From Gelatoporia subvermispora B (Eukaryota; Basidiomycota; Agaricomycetes; Polyporales; Gelatoporiaceae), in NCBI GenBank assembly GCA_000320605.2, contig KB445806.1, positions 840,574 through 904,573 of the forward strand: 64,000 bases of DNA, given 5' to 3'. Positions within the stretch are counted from its first letter, which is position 1, and every line of letters begins with the position of its first letter. A model generated the notes under the pieces. The model did no database searches. It worked only from the letters and a program-made list of their open reading frames with translations, and had not been told where the DNA came from. Below are positions 9,572 through 20,636 of the stretch, in pieces. The position numbers were made by a program, and so were the translations under genes.

Positions 9572-12259
9572 ATGCAAACCGATCTGAACGTCTCGCATGT
9601 CAACGCATCCGATGTTGACCAGGATGACGACGGCTCCCTCTTTGGCTCGCCACCACCCTCACCTGCGCTCAGTGGCAGAGGTAGGTCTCCGTCGCGGTCA
9701 CCGTTATCTCTACCTAGCGGTGTAGGTTCTGCGCAAAACGTGGGGACCCTTGCACTTCCTGGTTCCCATCTTGTTGCTGAACTCCCAGTAGTCCTCCCGC
9801 CAGCGCTGCTCCCAGCGCCCTGTGTGACCGCTGTGCAGCCACCGAGGGCTGCGTCGCAAGGTGCCCGTGTCTCGAGGCCTCCCTCAGTCGCTTCGCAGGC
9901 AGCTCGGTCTTCCTCGATCCCGTCTGCCACGACGGCTCGCGAGCCTGCGCCCCGAAAGCGCAGGTCCAGAGCGAAGGCTAGTTCTGCGTCCACGTCTGCT
10001 TCGTCGACCCCCCGACCCACCCCTCCGCCCATCCCCCTCCCTTCTCCCGGCACGCAGCCACCACCCAACTTCCTACGTAATCAGGAAGCGCTTCTGGGCC
10101 TCGCAGGCGTGGTCGGCGGTGTGAAGCCTGCCCAGCTGCAGCAGACACGCGGCGCGACCTCCCGCAATCCGATCGATGTCGATGACCTACCCGAGGTTCC
10201 TTTGTCTCATGCACCGCCACCTCGGGAACCCCCGTCACTCTCCCGGAACCCACGTCCGCCCCCAGTCGACCCATCCCAGCTCCCAACCCCTCCTACACGC
10301 GACGTTATTCAATCTCTCTTGCGGCAGAGGAATGTTGTACCGGTATTGGACGGGTTGCTACGTCTCCTTACGCATCCGGTTCCTCCTATGTCCCGGTCGC
10401 CGTACACCGCTGCTTCGAGCTGGCAGCGCCGCCCACCAAATGCTCCTCCACCTCTCAAGCGTAGGAGATTGAACTCGGTACCTGCTGGCGCGGCTGATTG
10501 GGACGTGCCGTATCCGTTTCAAAAGGGTCATGGACCGCGCAATTATGCTGAAACATGGGCTCGGGAGCGCGGGAGGAACTTACTAGTGGACCTGGTACGG
10601 CTGCTGCAGGGCGCGGTGCAAAAGGCGGCGCTCAAGTCGTATATCTCCAAGCAACGCCAACGGCCAGAGACAATGCCGAGTGGAGTGGCACCATGGCAGA
10701 ACACTTCGTCACCGTCCAGCTTACTTCCAGAGGTCCTAGCTGCAGGTGTGACTGCAACCACTGGCGAGCCTATAGGTGTCGAAACATGGCAACAGTCAAG
10801 TCCGGGACTGACTTTGCCCGAAGAGCAACAAGAGGTTCCGTCAGCCGAGTCGTTCGATCAGCTCCTTGAATCGATCCTCACTGCTACAGGCTCTGTGCCA
10901 CCTGCGCCTGCCACCGGAAATCAAGCAGGATCAAGCACTGATGCATTCCCTTCCACGGCTGCCTCTTCTACTCACATCGATGACTGGCTCGCACTATTGA
11001 ACGCATTTCCTCCAGGCGCCCCTGATGATGTCTCAGCCGATCTGGACTCCATCTTCGACTCTATTTTTGCCGGGACATCGAGCTCAATTCCTGGTACATC
11101 CGGTGATACCAGCGACTTCATGATTGATCCCGCTATGCTGTCGTCCGTGCCCAGGCCAGTGCCAAGTGTTGTCACGCAAGGCAGCAGCGAGGATGCAGTG
11201 TTAGACTCCACAAGCGGATGCTCGTCCCAAGCAATGACACCGAGGACGAACACCGCGACGGGCTCAAATCCTGCGCGGCCAGCAACACCTATGCTTGTTG
11301 GTTCGCCACTTGCATCAGCAAGCTCCCTCGCGGCGGATCCGCCTACGCCCGACTGGAACTGGGAAGTCGCCGATGCGGACACGGGTCAAGATGTCACAGC
11401 GGAGCCGGAAGTAGCGACGACGAATACGGTGGAGCAAGGTGCGTCGAGTGGTCACCCGTCACGGGATAGGAACCAAAGGTCTAATGAGAGTCGTTCAGAC
11501 GGGCTGTCCAGTCTTGGTATTCAATCCGAACATAACGAGTTGAGTCGACCCGATCCAAAAGGCAAAGGGAAAGAGAGGGCACATGACGTATCGGATCTGC
11601 AAACTCATCCTTCCAACAAACTCTCGATCCTGCCCGCAGAAGTCGCACGACAAGTGGCGGCGCCGTCTGAAAATCTTGCTCACGTTGCGGAGACGCAGCA
11701 CCCTTCCCGACCGCAACCATTTCAGCAAGTGCCACAGTCCCACCTCCATGCCCCTGCACCAATTAATCCTACTACAACCGTCAATCTCCTCGTGCAATCA
11801 TGTAGCATTCCCCCTCGGCCAGCTTCACAACCCCATCCACATCCTTATGCATATGCTTCCGGCTCTCCTTCGACCTACTCACTCTTGTCCACCATGTATC
11901 CATCAGCACCACAAACATCCACCGCATCACCCGCACTCTCGCCCCAGATCTCTGGGCAACGACAACCACTCTTCCCGCCGCAGTTCGTTCCGTCAGCGGC
12001 ATCATACTCTGCATTGTCCCCTCCTTCCTACGCGTACCCGGTGCCCCTCACGCCGTCTTCATCCACATCACTTGCGCAGACCCCACGCCCACCGCCTGCT
12101 CGAATCAACCGAGCTAACGTCCTCGCACGTGCACGCGCAGTTCGCAGCGCTCTCGCGGCAGAGGCTCGGCGAGCCAAGGTAGAATTGTGGGAGGCTACGC
12201 TGGAGCATGCGGTGCTGGTCAACTTGAGTAAAGACGAGGGTGCCGGACAGAGTAGCTGA
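9572..12259 (+). CDS. Large intronless Ser/Pro-rich disordered protein
   Basis: One uninterrupted frame gives 895 aa. The frame is open from 9419, but the 51 residues before Met-9572 are hydrophobic and basic and look like translated 5' leader, so the start is placed at 9572 (MQTDLNVSHVNASDVDQDDD). The composition is dominated by Ser, Pro, Ala, Thr and Gln, with a DDDGSLFGSPPPSPALSGRG segment near the start and RKRRSRAKASS and LKRRRLNS basic patches that could serve as nuclear localisation signals. Only the last 50 residues (ARARAVRSALAAEARRAKVELWEATLEHAVLVNL) look helical, possibly a short coiled coil. I recognise no family. A regulatory or transcription-related role is plausible from composition only. 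Absence of introns is notable beside intron-rich neighbours. Confidence 0.65.
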   Translation: MQTDLNVSHVNASDVDQDDDGSLFGSPPPSPALSGRGRSPSRSPLSLPSGVGSAQNVGTLALPGSHLVAELPVVLPPALLPAPCVTAVQPPRAASQGARVSRPPSVASQAARSSSIPSATTAREPAPRKRRSRAKASSASTSASSTPRPTPPPIPLPSPGTQPPPNFLRNQEALLGLAGVVGGVKPAQLQQTRGATSRNPIDVDDLPEVPLSHAPPPREPPSLSRNPRPPPVDPSQLPTPPTRDVIQSLLRQRNVVPVLDGLLRLLTHPVPPMSRSPYTAASSWQRRPPNAPPPLKRRRLNSVPAGAADWDVPYPFQKGHGPRNYAETWARERGRNLLVDLVRLLQGAVQKAALKSYISKQRQRPETMPSGVAPWQNTSSPSSLLPEVLAAGVTATTGEPIGVETWQQSSPGLTLPEEQQEVPSAESFDQLLESILTATGSVPPAPATGNQAGSSTDAFPSTAASSTHIDDWLALLNAFPPGAPDDVSADLDSIFDSIFAGTSSSIPGTSGDTSDFMIDPAMLSSVPRPVPSVVTQGSSEDAVLDSTSGCSSQAMTPRTNTATGSNPARPATPMLVGSPLASASSLAADPPTPDWNWEVADADTGQDVTAEPEVATTNTVEQGASSGHPSRDRNQRSNESRSDGLSSLGIQSEHNELSRPDPKGKGKERAHDVSDLQTHPSNKLSILPAEVARQVAAPSENLAHVAETQHPSRPQPFQQVPQSHLHAPAPINPTTTVNLLVQSCSIPPRPASQPHPHPYAYASGSPSTYSLLSTMYPSAPQTSTASPALSPQISGQRQPLFPPQFVPSAASYSALSPPSYAYPVPLTPSSSTSLAQTPRPPPARINRANVLARARAVRSALAAEARRAKVELWEATLEHAVLVNLSKDEGAGQSS

Positions 12260-12686
12260 CTGAAAATAATATCATCAAGTCTGCAGGGACGCTGGGTGAT
12301 GTTTGTAAAGTTATTGTAGCCTTTCGATGTTGTCACAACCGTTTCAGAATGCTATGCGCGTTGCTCGATATTCTGTCTAGCTTATGCTATCAAGTGGGAT
12401 AGTCCCTCCAGCGAGCCAGATGAGATATTTCTAGTTACCAATGCAGGAAAGAGAAGGGGAGATCGGCAAGAAAATGTGCTCAATTGCTACTATGTGACTA
12501 TATTACGGATACAATGTATCCAGGATACTTTCTTCGCCCGTTCCCTGTCGGATATACAACCCACATTAACAAAGTGAATGCATACAAGGCCTACATAGAT
12601 CGAGAAAGCGGTAAATTCGCCAATAGTACGGGTCGTCCGCGCCCAGCAAGGCACTGAAATCGAGTGTATTCCACGTCACCGTGGTA
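12260..12686. other. Intergenic, convergent 3' region
   Basis: This AT-richer stretch lies between the stop codons of the Ser/Pro-rich gene and the DUF6535 gene. I see no gene in it. Confidence 0.6.
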
Positions 12687-15600
12687 TTACGAAGTGATCA
12701 GCTTGAGAACTGCCTTAGCGATGTAACCCTCCGTACTTCGTATGAATACGGAGTACTTGGAAACCACATCAGAGATGCCATGTGCTAGAAGTAAATGTCT
12801 CAACGGCTCAATCTCTTCCTCGTCATCCCTGAACAGAGCCAACAGCATCTTCATAATTGCGACTGGCAAGCCCGTTGGGATTTGGGAGAGTGTGTCAGGT
12901 TCAAATCCTTCGCAAGTGCAATCTAAACAGTGCGGTTCTAGCGCAATGTGATGGTCTGCGAGATTCATCGAGAGGAATCGCACGATCGGAAAGGCGAACC
13001 TGTAATCGCGAATAGGCTTGTCGAAGGTAAAGAAGATGGTCGAACTCGTTTGTGATGTGATGTCTTCGGACCGACACATGCAGAGGAAAGCCATGCTTGC
13101 TAGGGTACCGTATGCCCGACGACGGGCAGAGATATCCAGCGAGAAATCGTTCACGATAGATGAAGACATGTCGCCTAACACGCCAATGACCGTCCAGTCA
13201 GGTATCTCGAGGGGATACTGGAAGTAAGCAAGGTGCCCTGAGATCTTGATAACATCGGGTAGGAGAGTTACGAGGGGTGTCCTGAACACATTGATTCTGT
13301 CCACCACGAGGAGTGTTCCCAAGAATGGCATCCAGGCGTATCGAAGGACTCGGGCAATGCGAGACCTAGGATGGGCATAGGGATAACCTGTTGCGTCCAA
13401 ATGGCGATCTCTCGTCACAAGAGTGCGACAAACGATTTCCAAGGCAATGGTAAGAAGACGTAATGCCTCGCCCTGTGCCCTCAGCAAGATATCTAACCCA
13501 TTTTGTCTCGTCAATTCGATGACGATGGTTGTGCTTACTTCCAGTCCTGCCCAACCAAGGGGATCGGCGGTGACGTGGCTTTGATCTAATCCATGTTGAA
13601 ATATACCCTCGATGACGTCGAAGAATGCTGAACGCACTTCGGGCGAGCACTCAGGCGAGGCTGACATTGACGGGATTGTCTGAAGAAGCCAGGACGCGAC
13701 GGACATAGGCGGCTCATCTATGAGATCGAACTCTCGTGGTCGAGGGTTTTGTGATGGTAAAGGGCTCTTGAGATAAAACGAAACTAGTTTGCATGCTGCA
13801 ACGCATGCCCACCGGGTCACGCGTCCCTGTAAACCATCACCCACATGTCGAGTGAAAGCCGGAACCAGGGCAATGGCGTATTCCGAGGAGTCATAGATGC
13901 GTCTGAGAAGCGGTAGAGTGTCTCGAACCAATTCTAATGGCTGCATGCCTTGGCGTAGTGGTTGCATAGGTTGATAGGAAAATGCGAGGTAGGCCGATAT
14001 TTTCGTAATAGCAACAATGTTGCGCATCGCGTGGGGCATTGACTGATCACGAAGGCCGCTTTCTACCCGAGTACGGAATCTCTTCATGAAGTCGGGATAG
14101 ATAGGCACTAGGGCATCGCAGAGGATTCGTTTATCCGAACGAGCTGCGGTGTTGCATCTGTAGAGGGTGCCCTCGATCGTGGTGAGGGCTGCGTCAAGTA
14201 CACTCGGATCCGTATCCGCAGTCAACAATAGGCTACAAAAGTGCTCTGCGATAACACCCATGTCTGGCAACCTAGGAAGAGTTGGTTCGATGACGCCGTC
14301 ATCCCGAGGTAACTTCAAAGCCCATGCAAAAACGCATACCGCCCAACAGATTTGGCGGCAGCTGACGGAATCAATCTCTTCCCTGGACATTATACCAACG
14401 AGAGCATTCAACCAATACAGGATTGTTGGCCTCGGGTCCCGAAGCCGTTCGTAGCGCTGCAATCGGGCTAGGTCCCACAACGCCATATATATCACGGTGT
14501 TGACCGCAGCTTGCAGCTCTCCGATCAGAAGATCGGCTTCGTCCACTTTGCATGTGGCAACACGTCTCATAAAGTTCGCTATTATCTTTTCTCCATTTTG
14601 GGTTCTCCAGATTGGCTCGTCTTCTGCTGTGACTGACGAAATTGACAGACGCAGAATGTGCGCCGCGAATGAGAGTGGCAAGTTCCTGAGGTCGCCGAGG
14701 CTACCTGTAAGGAGTTTCGTGGTCTCGGGAGCCAGCGGTATGGTGACACTGGGAGCTCTCTTTGGAAGCACAATCAGGTACGGGACCTCGATTAGTGCAA
14801 TGGTTTCTTCAATTGAGTCGCCTCGATTACAAGGGTAGTCCTCGATTTCCGCTTCCGATAGCAACGTTGCTAAGGCGCTCACGCACCTCTGGGCTTCAAT
14901 GTGCTTCTGGTGTTGTAACAATCCGAAGGTCCCGGTGTATCGACTATGCAGCAGTTGTTCCAGGAACTGAAACGCGCCACCATCCACGAACATCCGTCTG
15001 TACCGCACGAGATCTGAGTAGAAGATAAGCTGTCGGCCGAGTTCGCCGACGTCCTTGAAGCGCGCGGCATTCTTAACGAGCCATAACATGGCACGTCCGT
15101 CCAAAAGTCGTGTGTTTGCGGCAATAGGATCTTCATCCTGGCTTCTAAGAGTAGCGAGAGAAGAGATGCTGTCCTTGATGGGCTCTTGCTTGATGTAAGC
15201 CCTAGCACGCCAAATGTCCGTTATATCGTCGCGCAGCTCTGAGAATGTACGATTCCTTCGAATCCACCATGACGTACACATGCGTAAGCAGGCCCATGCT
15301 AATTTGACGTCCGTCGACAATTGCATCGAGCCGATGGTAAGAAATTCATATACGACCGAGATGAGGGCTGTGACAGATGTCTTGTAGGGACAGTCTGGGT
15401 AAGCGTACGATAGGATATTGACGGCCGCATAGATGAAACTCGTGCCGAAAACCAGGACGATTGATGTTATGGCCACATCTCGGTTCAGAGACAAGGCGAA
15501 ATCGAGCAGGCCAGCAAAGAAGAGCAAAAGGGCGATATGCAAAAGCACGGGCAGTAACGAAAGCACTGCTGGTAATCTCCATTTGTGCAATCCGTCAAGC

Positions 15601-16843
15601 CGATATTGCCTTTGTCGCATACGCATTTCTGGGATTGGGGACAGACCAGCATGGAGAAAATGCACCCATTGCTTGGCAAGGATGGCAAGGAGTGCGGTCG
15701 AGAGGCTGATGATCAGGCTCGCAAACCAGTACATGTTGACTCGTACCGCGGATTTTGTAGGTTTGAACTGCGGCGTCATGACTGCAGGAAGCGGGGCGCT
15801 GTGATTCCCATGCAGATCCGAGAGAATAGCTTGGAGGAGGATGGCGGTGGCTTGGGCAGGGTCTTGTTATAAACTCTGGTAAGACTCGATAACGAACGCT
15901 GTGAGCACCGCAGAAAACAGTGCAGCCTGTGATGACGCCCGAACATAAGAAGTTGAGAACGTAGTATTTCTTGGACACAAGGATGCATACAAAGATGAGC
16001 ATGGAATCCAGATCGGAATCCCAACCATCCGAGGTCTCCTTATCGTCGGAGTCGGTTTGGTCCAGATACATGTCCCACAGTTGCCTCTCCGCGCGAGGAC
16101 GGGGAGAACCATCGAGACCTTCCTCCGCAAGACGAGGCATGTGACTTGCTTTCATCTAATACAATGTTTAGGTCGCAATCAAGAAGTGCAGAATGGCAAG
16201 GAGAACCTCGATTTTTAATCCTCGTACGTCTCGCTGGCCCTGGCGTGATATAGCTCAGACGAGGATACGGAGACCTCCCGAGGCACTCACAGCAGGGGCA
16301 TCGGGTGAAGGTGATTGCGTTCCCCGAGTGAGGGTTGCTGTTGACTGTACACGGGAGGTCATACCTGCTTATGGTTCACGACGAGTAGCAGCGTAAACAT
16401 ACCTTAGAATCTCTTCGTTGACTCTGAGGAGGTCTCGTAGGAATTGACGACACATCTGGGATAGAATCCCAGCGCACATTTCGCTGACGCTGGAAGATGT
16501 TGGGAGGGTCGGTGGTGTATCCCGGAGGAGTGGGTGGAGCGTTTAAATAAGAGCGAATCTCAGGAGGAGTTGACGTTGGGACGAAGGCACGGCGATACGA
16601 AGCATTCTGCGTGTTCGAGGCGTCCTCGCTGACAGGAGATGAACTCAAGTGCCTGTTCTGTTGAGCTGCATCCGCTGTGCTAACGTGCGGCAACCAGGTT
16701 GCGGCAGTCGCGCGAGCCCGTGGGTGCAGATAAGAGGCGTAATTCATGCTAGAACTCGCGGCTTCGCTTCTGAAGCCCGAGGAAGAGCGCCTTGTAGGCT
16801 CTGGCAACGACTCGAGCTGAAGATCAAGTGCGGACGCAGACAT
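12687..16843 (-). pseudogene. DUF6535-family membrane protein gene interrupted by a nonsense codon
   Basis: Three exons are in phase: 16403-16843, 15991-16155 and 12687-15926, 1,282 codons in all. The first exon is a disordered Ser/Pro-rich leader; the second ends in a Trp-Asp-Ser-Asp-Leu-Asp-Ser-Met-Leu-Ile-Phe anchor. Exon 3 opens with AALFSAVLTAFVIESYQSL, the first membrane helix of DUF6535. Directly after it comes an in-frame TAA (15867-15869), then the family sequence resumes as QDPAQATAILLQ and continues to further membrane segments (MYWFASLIISLSTALLAILA, LLFFAGLLDFAL, SIVLVFGTSFIYAAVNIL) and about 800 helical residues, open to the end. The stop falls at codon 222. The best remaining start is ATG 15779, which would lose the first membrane helix. 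DUF6535 proteins are basidiomycete-specific with unknown function. It may be a pseudogene, a null allele or a base error. Confidence 0.75.
15867..15869 (-). other. In-frame TAA inside DUF6535 domain
   Basis: The codon series is Tyr-Gln-Ser-Leu-stop-Gln-Asp-Pro. The second DUF6535 gene in this window reads Tyr-Thr-Ser-Leu-Ala-Pro-Asp-Pro at the same place. No intron of normal size can remove the stop and keep both conserved flanks. Confidence 0.8.
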
Positions 16844-18677
16844 GAGGGAGGTCGACGCGTGAATCGATAGGAGGAACACAAGGAACACACATACAGTATA
16901 AGAGTATCTGCGGCTCATGGCGTGTCACCCGATGCTTCTCGCAGCTGCCAGACGGGCGTCTCGGCGACATAATTATTACACGGGCCAATATCTGCGAACG
17001 GGCCTGTATTTCGAGACTTGCTGGATCCCAAAGTGCGCCGTACGGGGCAATCAGGCATTCGAAGTCGTTGACCATTACCGGCCAGCTATGGCTCGAAACA
17101 TGAACAAAAGACCAAGCCAAGTCTGAGCCGCTGCGAGGTTGAGTCATCAGGTATGCGCATATAAAGTACTAGAATGCATCCTGGCGCAGAGTTTTGCGAA
17201 GCGGACCGCAAGCAGTTGATGATTGTGGAGAAAAGCGAAGCAATCAGAACGAAGCGAGTGGAATAGTGAGTCGAACGCTAAGATCTGAGACTCGGAATTG
17301 AGCGTCTAAAATCCAAGCGAGACCGTCGACCATGTATCAGGATGAGGCTGACTTTAATAGCTTTTCGACCCTAGGGCCTCTCGAAGGACCTAGAGAAGAT
17401 ACGCAGTTCTCGGAGAGGCATAAGTCACGCCTCGTCTCCACTGTGAGATGATAAAGATCGTCGGACTTGCGTCCACGTCGACTTGCCGCAATTTTCAACT
17501 CCAGAAATCGATTGACGACAGTGGTTTGGATTTCGAGAAATCTTAGGTATACGGGTCGTTCTCTACAAAGGCTAGCCAAGCAATGCCAATGCGGCTCTTC
17601 CAACCCACGTGGTTCTTACATGGCTTACGGGCTTCACTACGGACATCAACAAACATGGCACCCGTGGCATTACTTGCTACATTGTTTCAATATTGCGGCG
17701 CTGACGACTTCACGATGGTCTCCTGGAAACATACCTGGCCATTTACAAATCAAGGACGCTAGCAAATGTCTCAGGAACCTAGATCGTTGAACATGAGCTT
17801 AGTCGCCGTCGCCGCAATGGCCGCTCGAACCAAGCCACAGGGTCGACATCATAAAGGTCATCACGAGCGTTCACAACGATTGCCATCTGGAGGTTCGTTC
17901 ATCATCAGATGCCCACTGGTTCTGTAAGCAGCTCTGTAAGCCTGTGTTCGCGGGTTTGCAAGCTATCCCACAGCCATCAAGTTTCAACAAGGATGGGATG
18001 GCCCGGACCCCGGTGGCCGGTGACGGCCGCGGTCAAGCTTCTGGTGTGTCTAGTGTTCGAATGTCCATGTAAACGTCAGGGCGAAGTACCCAATTGTGAC
18101 CCCCTTTTCATTGGTAGCAAAAGCGACTTTTCTGATTGACTTGTAAATTGTCACTAGATCCAACCAGACCTCCCGGTTGAGAGTGTAAACTCTAAGCACG
18201 ACACATGGATCTAATCGAAGGTGATTCAATTCAGAGCTTACTGAGACCACCTCAAGCGCAATCTACGCCCGTAGCAACGCTTGTTCTGCTGAAAGCCTGG
18301 TCCTTCTCAGATAGGCAGTAACGTGGCTGCCATATCACTTACCAGCCTACCAACACGTCCGCAACGTCAAAATGACATACCTGATTGGCTGTGGCTTGGG
18401 TATGCTTACTATGTCGAAACTTTAGACTTCGCCGCTTTTGCTTGGTGGCTTTGGTTAGATGCTGCTATGCTTTTGCTCGCTGTGCGGCACACGGGGTTAG
18501 CGAATCTATACAAGTAGTCCCTATCTGTGAGCTACTTATCACGACACTTCCACTTCGCCCTTTCTGCCCTTTCTAGTAAGCAAGTCTTCCCTTTGGCTAT
18601 TGCATCCTTCCTGAACCGTGTTCAAGTCCAAACATTCTCTCGCCGATCCAAGTACCCGCCAATCTTTTATATTCGAA
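16844..18677. other. 1.8-kb gene-free stretch (divergent promoter region)
   Basis: It lies between the starts of the DUF6535 gene (-) and the secreted propeller gene (+). Open frames of 60-107 codons occur on both strands but none shows a family feature or in-phase splicing. A TATA-like run on the minus strand lies at about 16890, some 50 bp upstream of the chosen DUF6535 start. Confidence 0.5.
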
Positions 18678-20401
18678 ATGAAGTCCTTTACAGCAACCAC
18701 ACTCGCTTTCCTTGGCTATAGTTTAGCTCTGGTCGCTGGACTTCCTTTGCAAGATCGCACCACGGTGCATCTCCGTTCACGCGATTCATCGTCTGGTGTC
18801 CAGGGCGCCGCATATTGTAAGTCACAGACGTGTACACGACTTTATGGATTTAATTGACTGCTTGATCGACCAGTCATGACCAACGAACCCACGGGAAATT
18901 TTGTCATCGCTGCGGACATTGGTTCAGACGGCACACTGGTTAGTTTCTAAATCGTGATGCTCAGCTTTCTCCAGTCTAACATCCATAAAGACTTTGAACA
19001 GAGCGGTGGTCGCATCTGGTCTTGGTTCCCATGGTGTGTCAAATCCTATAGGTCCTGACGCTCTCTTCGCTCAGGTGAGTCGTCTCGTGCTTGTCTGCGG
19101 CGAATCTATGATACCGAAACGCTACTCTACAGGGTTCCGTGAAGGCATCAGCGGCTGGAGGCATCCTGGCCGTCGTGAACGTGAGCAGGGCATCGAGCAT
19201 GATCTAAGCTCAACACTAATTGCAATATAGCCGGGCTCGAACACCATCTCCGCTTTCTCAATCAACCCGAGTGACCCATCTGCCATTACCATGATCGGAG
19301 AGCCTGTCTCCAGCGAGGGAGAATTCCCGATGTCCCTCGCTGTCAGCGACAGTGGCAACATGGTTTGCGTTCTGAATGGCGGTGCGGTCAATGGTGTGAA
19401 GTACGTCCTGTGACCAATGTCATGAGAACCCGAGTTCTCAGCTAATGCATTCATCTTGCAGTTGTTTCTCCGTTAACAAGCAGAGCGGCCTTGTGTCTAT
19501 GCCGAACTCCTTCCGTTCCCTCGAGTTGAACCAGACCACACCTCCCAGCGGACCCCCGGGCTCGACCAGCCACATCGTCTTCAGCGAGGACGGGTCTCAG
19601 CTCATCGCATCGGTCAAGGGCATTCCCCCGACCCCCGGTTTCATCGCAGTCTGGGACATCGATTCGAACGGCTCACTCTCGCCCAACTTCACGAGCATTG
19701 CGCCGCAGCCCACTGGTGCATTGCCGTTCTCGATGACGGTCGTCCCTGGCGAGAACGCACTGCTCGTCACGGACCCCGGCGTTGGCTTCGACATCTTCGA
19801 CCTGAGCGCACAGCCGGACACGAACGGCACGGCTGCAGGCAAGTCATCGGCCGTGCCCATTGACGGCCAGTCCGCGACGTGCTGGTCCAGCTTCAGCAAC
19901 AAGATGGGCAATTTCTACCTTACGGACATCGGCACCGGCATCGTAACGGAGGTCAATGTCGACAACAACCTCAAGGGCTCGATCGTTCAGGTATGGGCTC
20001 CAGCTATACCTCAAAGAACAACAGAGCTGGCACAGCTAACTGCTGCCCTTCAGCAATACCCGCAGGGCAACGGTACCGCGACCATTGACAACGACGTCGC
20101 GACCGTGAATGGTAATGAGTGAGTGACATTGTCTTTGAGGGGGCATCGACTTTATGTGGACTGACGGCTGCTGCGTCGCGTAGTTTCCTCTATGTTCTTG
20201 CCGCCAATGCAACCTCTGTGCATGTCCTGTCTCTGCCGGCTCCCGGGCAGGCTCAGCTCATCCAGACCCTCGACTTTGCGGGCCCCATTCAGGCTGCCGG
20301 TCTCACTATCAGTACGTTCCTAACTTTGGGAGTGACTCTTCTCTGACTTAGTTGCAGACCCCAACAATGTCCAAGGGATGACGGTGTTTGTCACTGCTTG
20401 A
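18678..20401 (+). CDS. Secreted 3-carboxymuconate cyclase-like / lactonase beta-propeller protein
   Basis: Nine exons in phase give 423 aa: 18678-18816, 18874-18938, 18991-19074, 19133-19180, 19231-19400, 19462-19990, 20054-20118, 20184-20311 and 20358-20401. The first 20 or so residues (MKSFTATTLAFLGYSLALVAG) are a signal peptide. The mature part has repeated beta-propeller strand patterns such as NFVIAADIGSDGTL, GGILAVVNPGSNTISAFSI and HIVFSEDGSQLIASVKG, with several N-glycosylation sequons (for example NQTT, NGTA, NATS). It resembles the basidiomycete secreted family usually labelled 3-carboxymuconate cyclase. The cytosolic enzyme of that name acts on aromatic ring-cleavage products; the secreted version may instead be a lactonase or a non-catalytic protein. 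The ATG at 18678 is chosen over 18618 because it begins the signal peptide. Confidence 0.82.
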
Positions 20402-20636
20402 TGAGGTATTCTGTCCCTTGAACGTGCTTGCCCTGTCATTCGTGGTGTCCAATCGATGCTTGACATATTACTGCTGGTCCCTGGTGACCATCTACATATA
20501 TACGTGAGCCTGCTGAGATTAGCGATACATCCCGGGTCTACACTACACAGGGTATATCTCAAGATCAAAAACTAGATAAGTTAGTGTGTCGGCGCTCTGT
20601 ATATGACGTCCGCACCACTCCTTCCTTTCCTTCCTC

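Noticed and set aside
12898..12910. GGTTCAAATCC, resembling a tRNA T-arm
   Set aside because: It lies within the DUF6535 coding exon and no matching acceptor, D or anticodon arms could be found around it.
15858..15869. Possible tiny intron removing the TAA in the first DUF6535 gene (gt...ag of 12 bases)
   Set aside because: Far below the minimum intron size; a larger alternative of about 43 nt would delete conserved residues.
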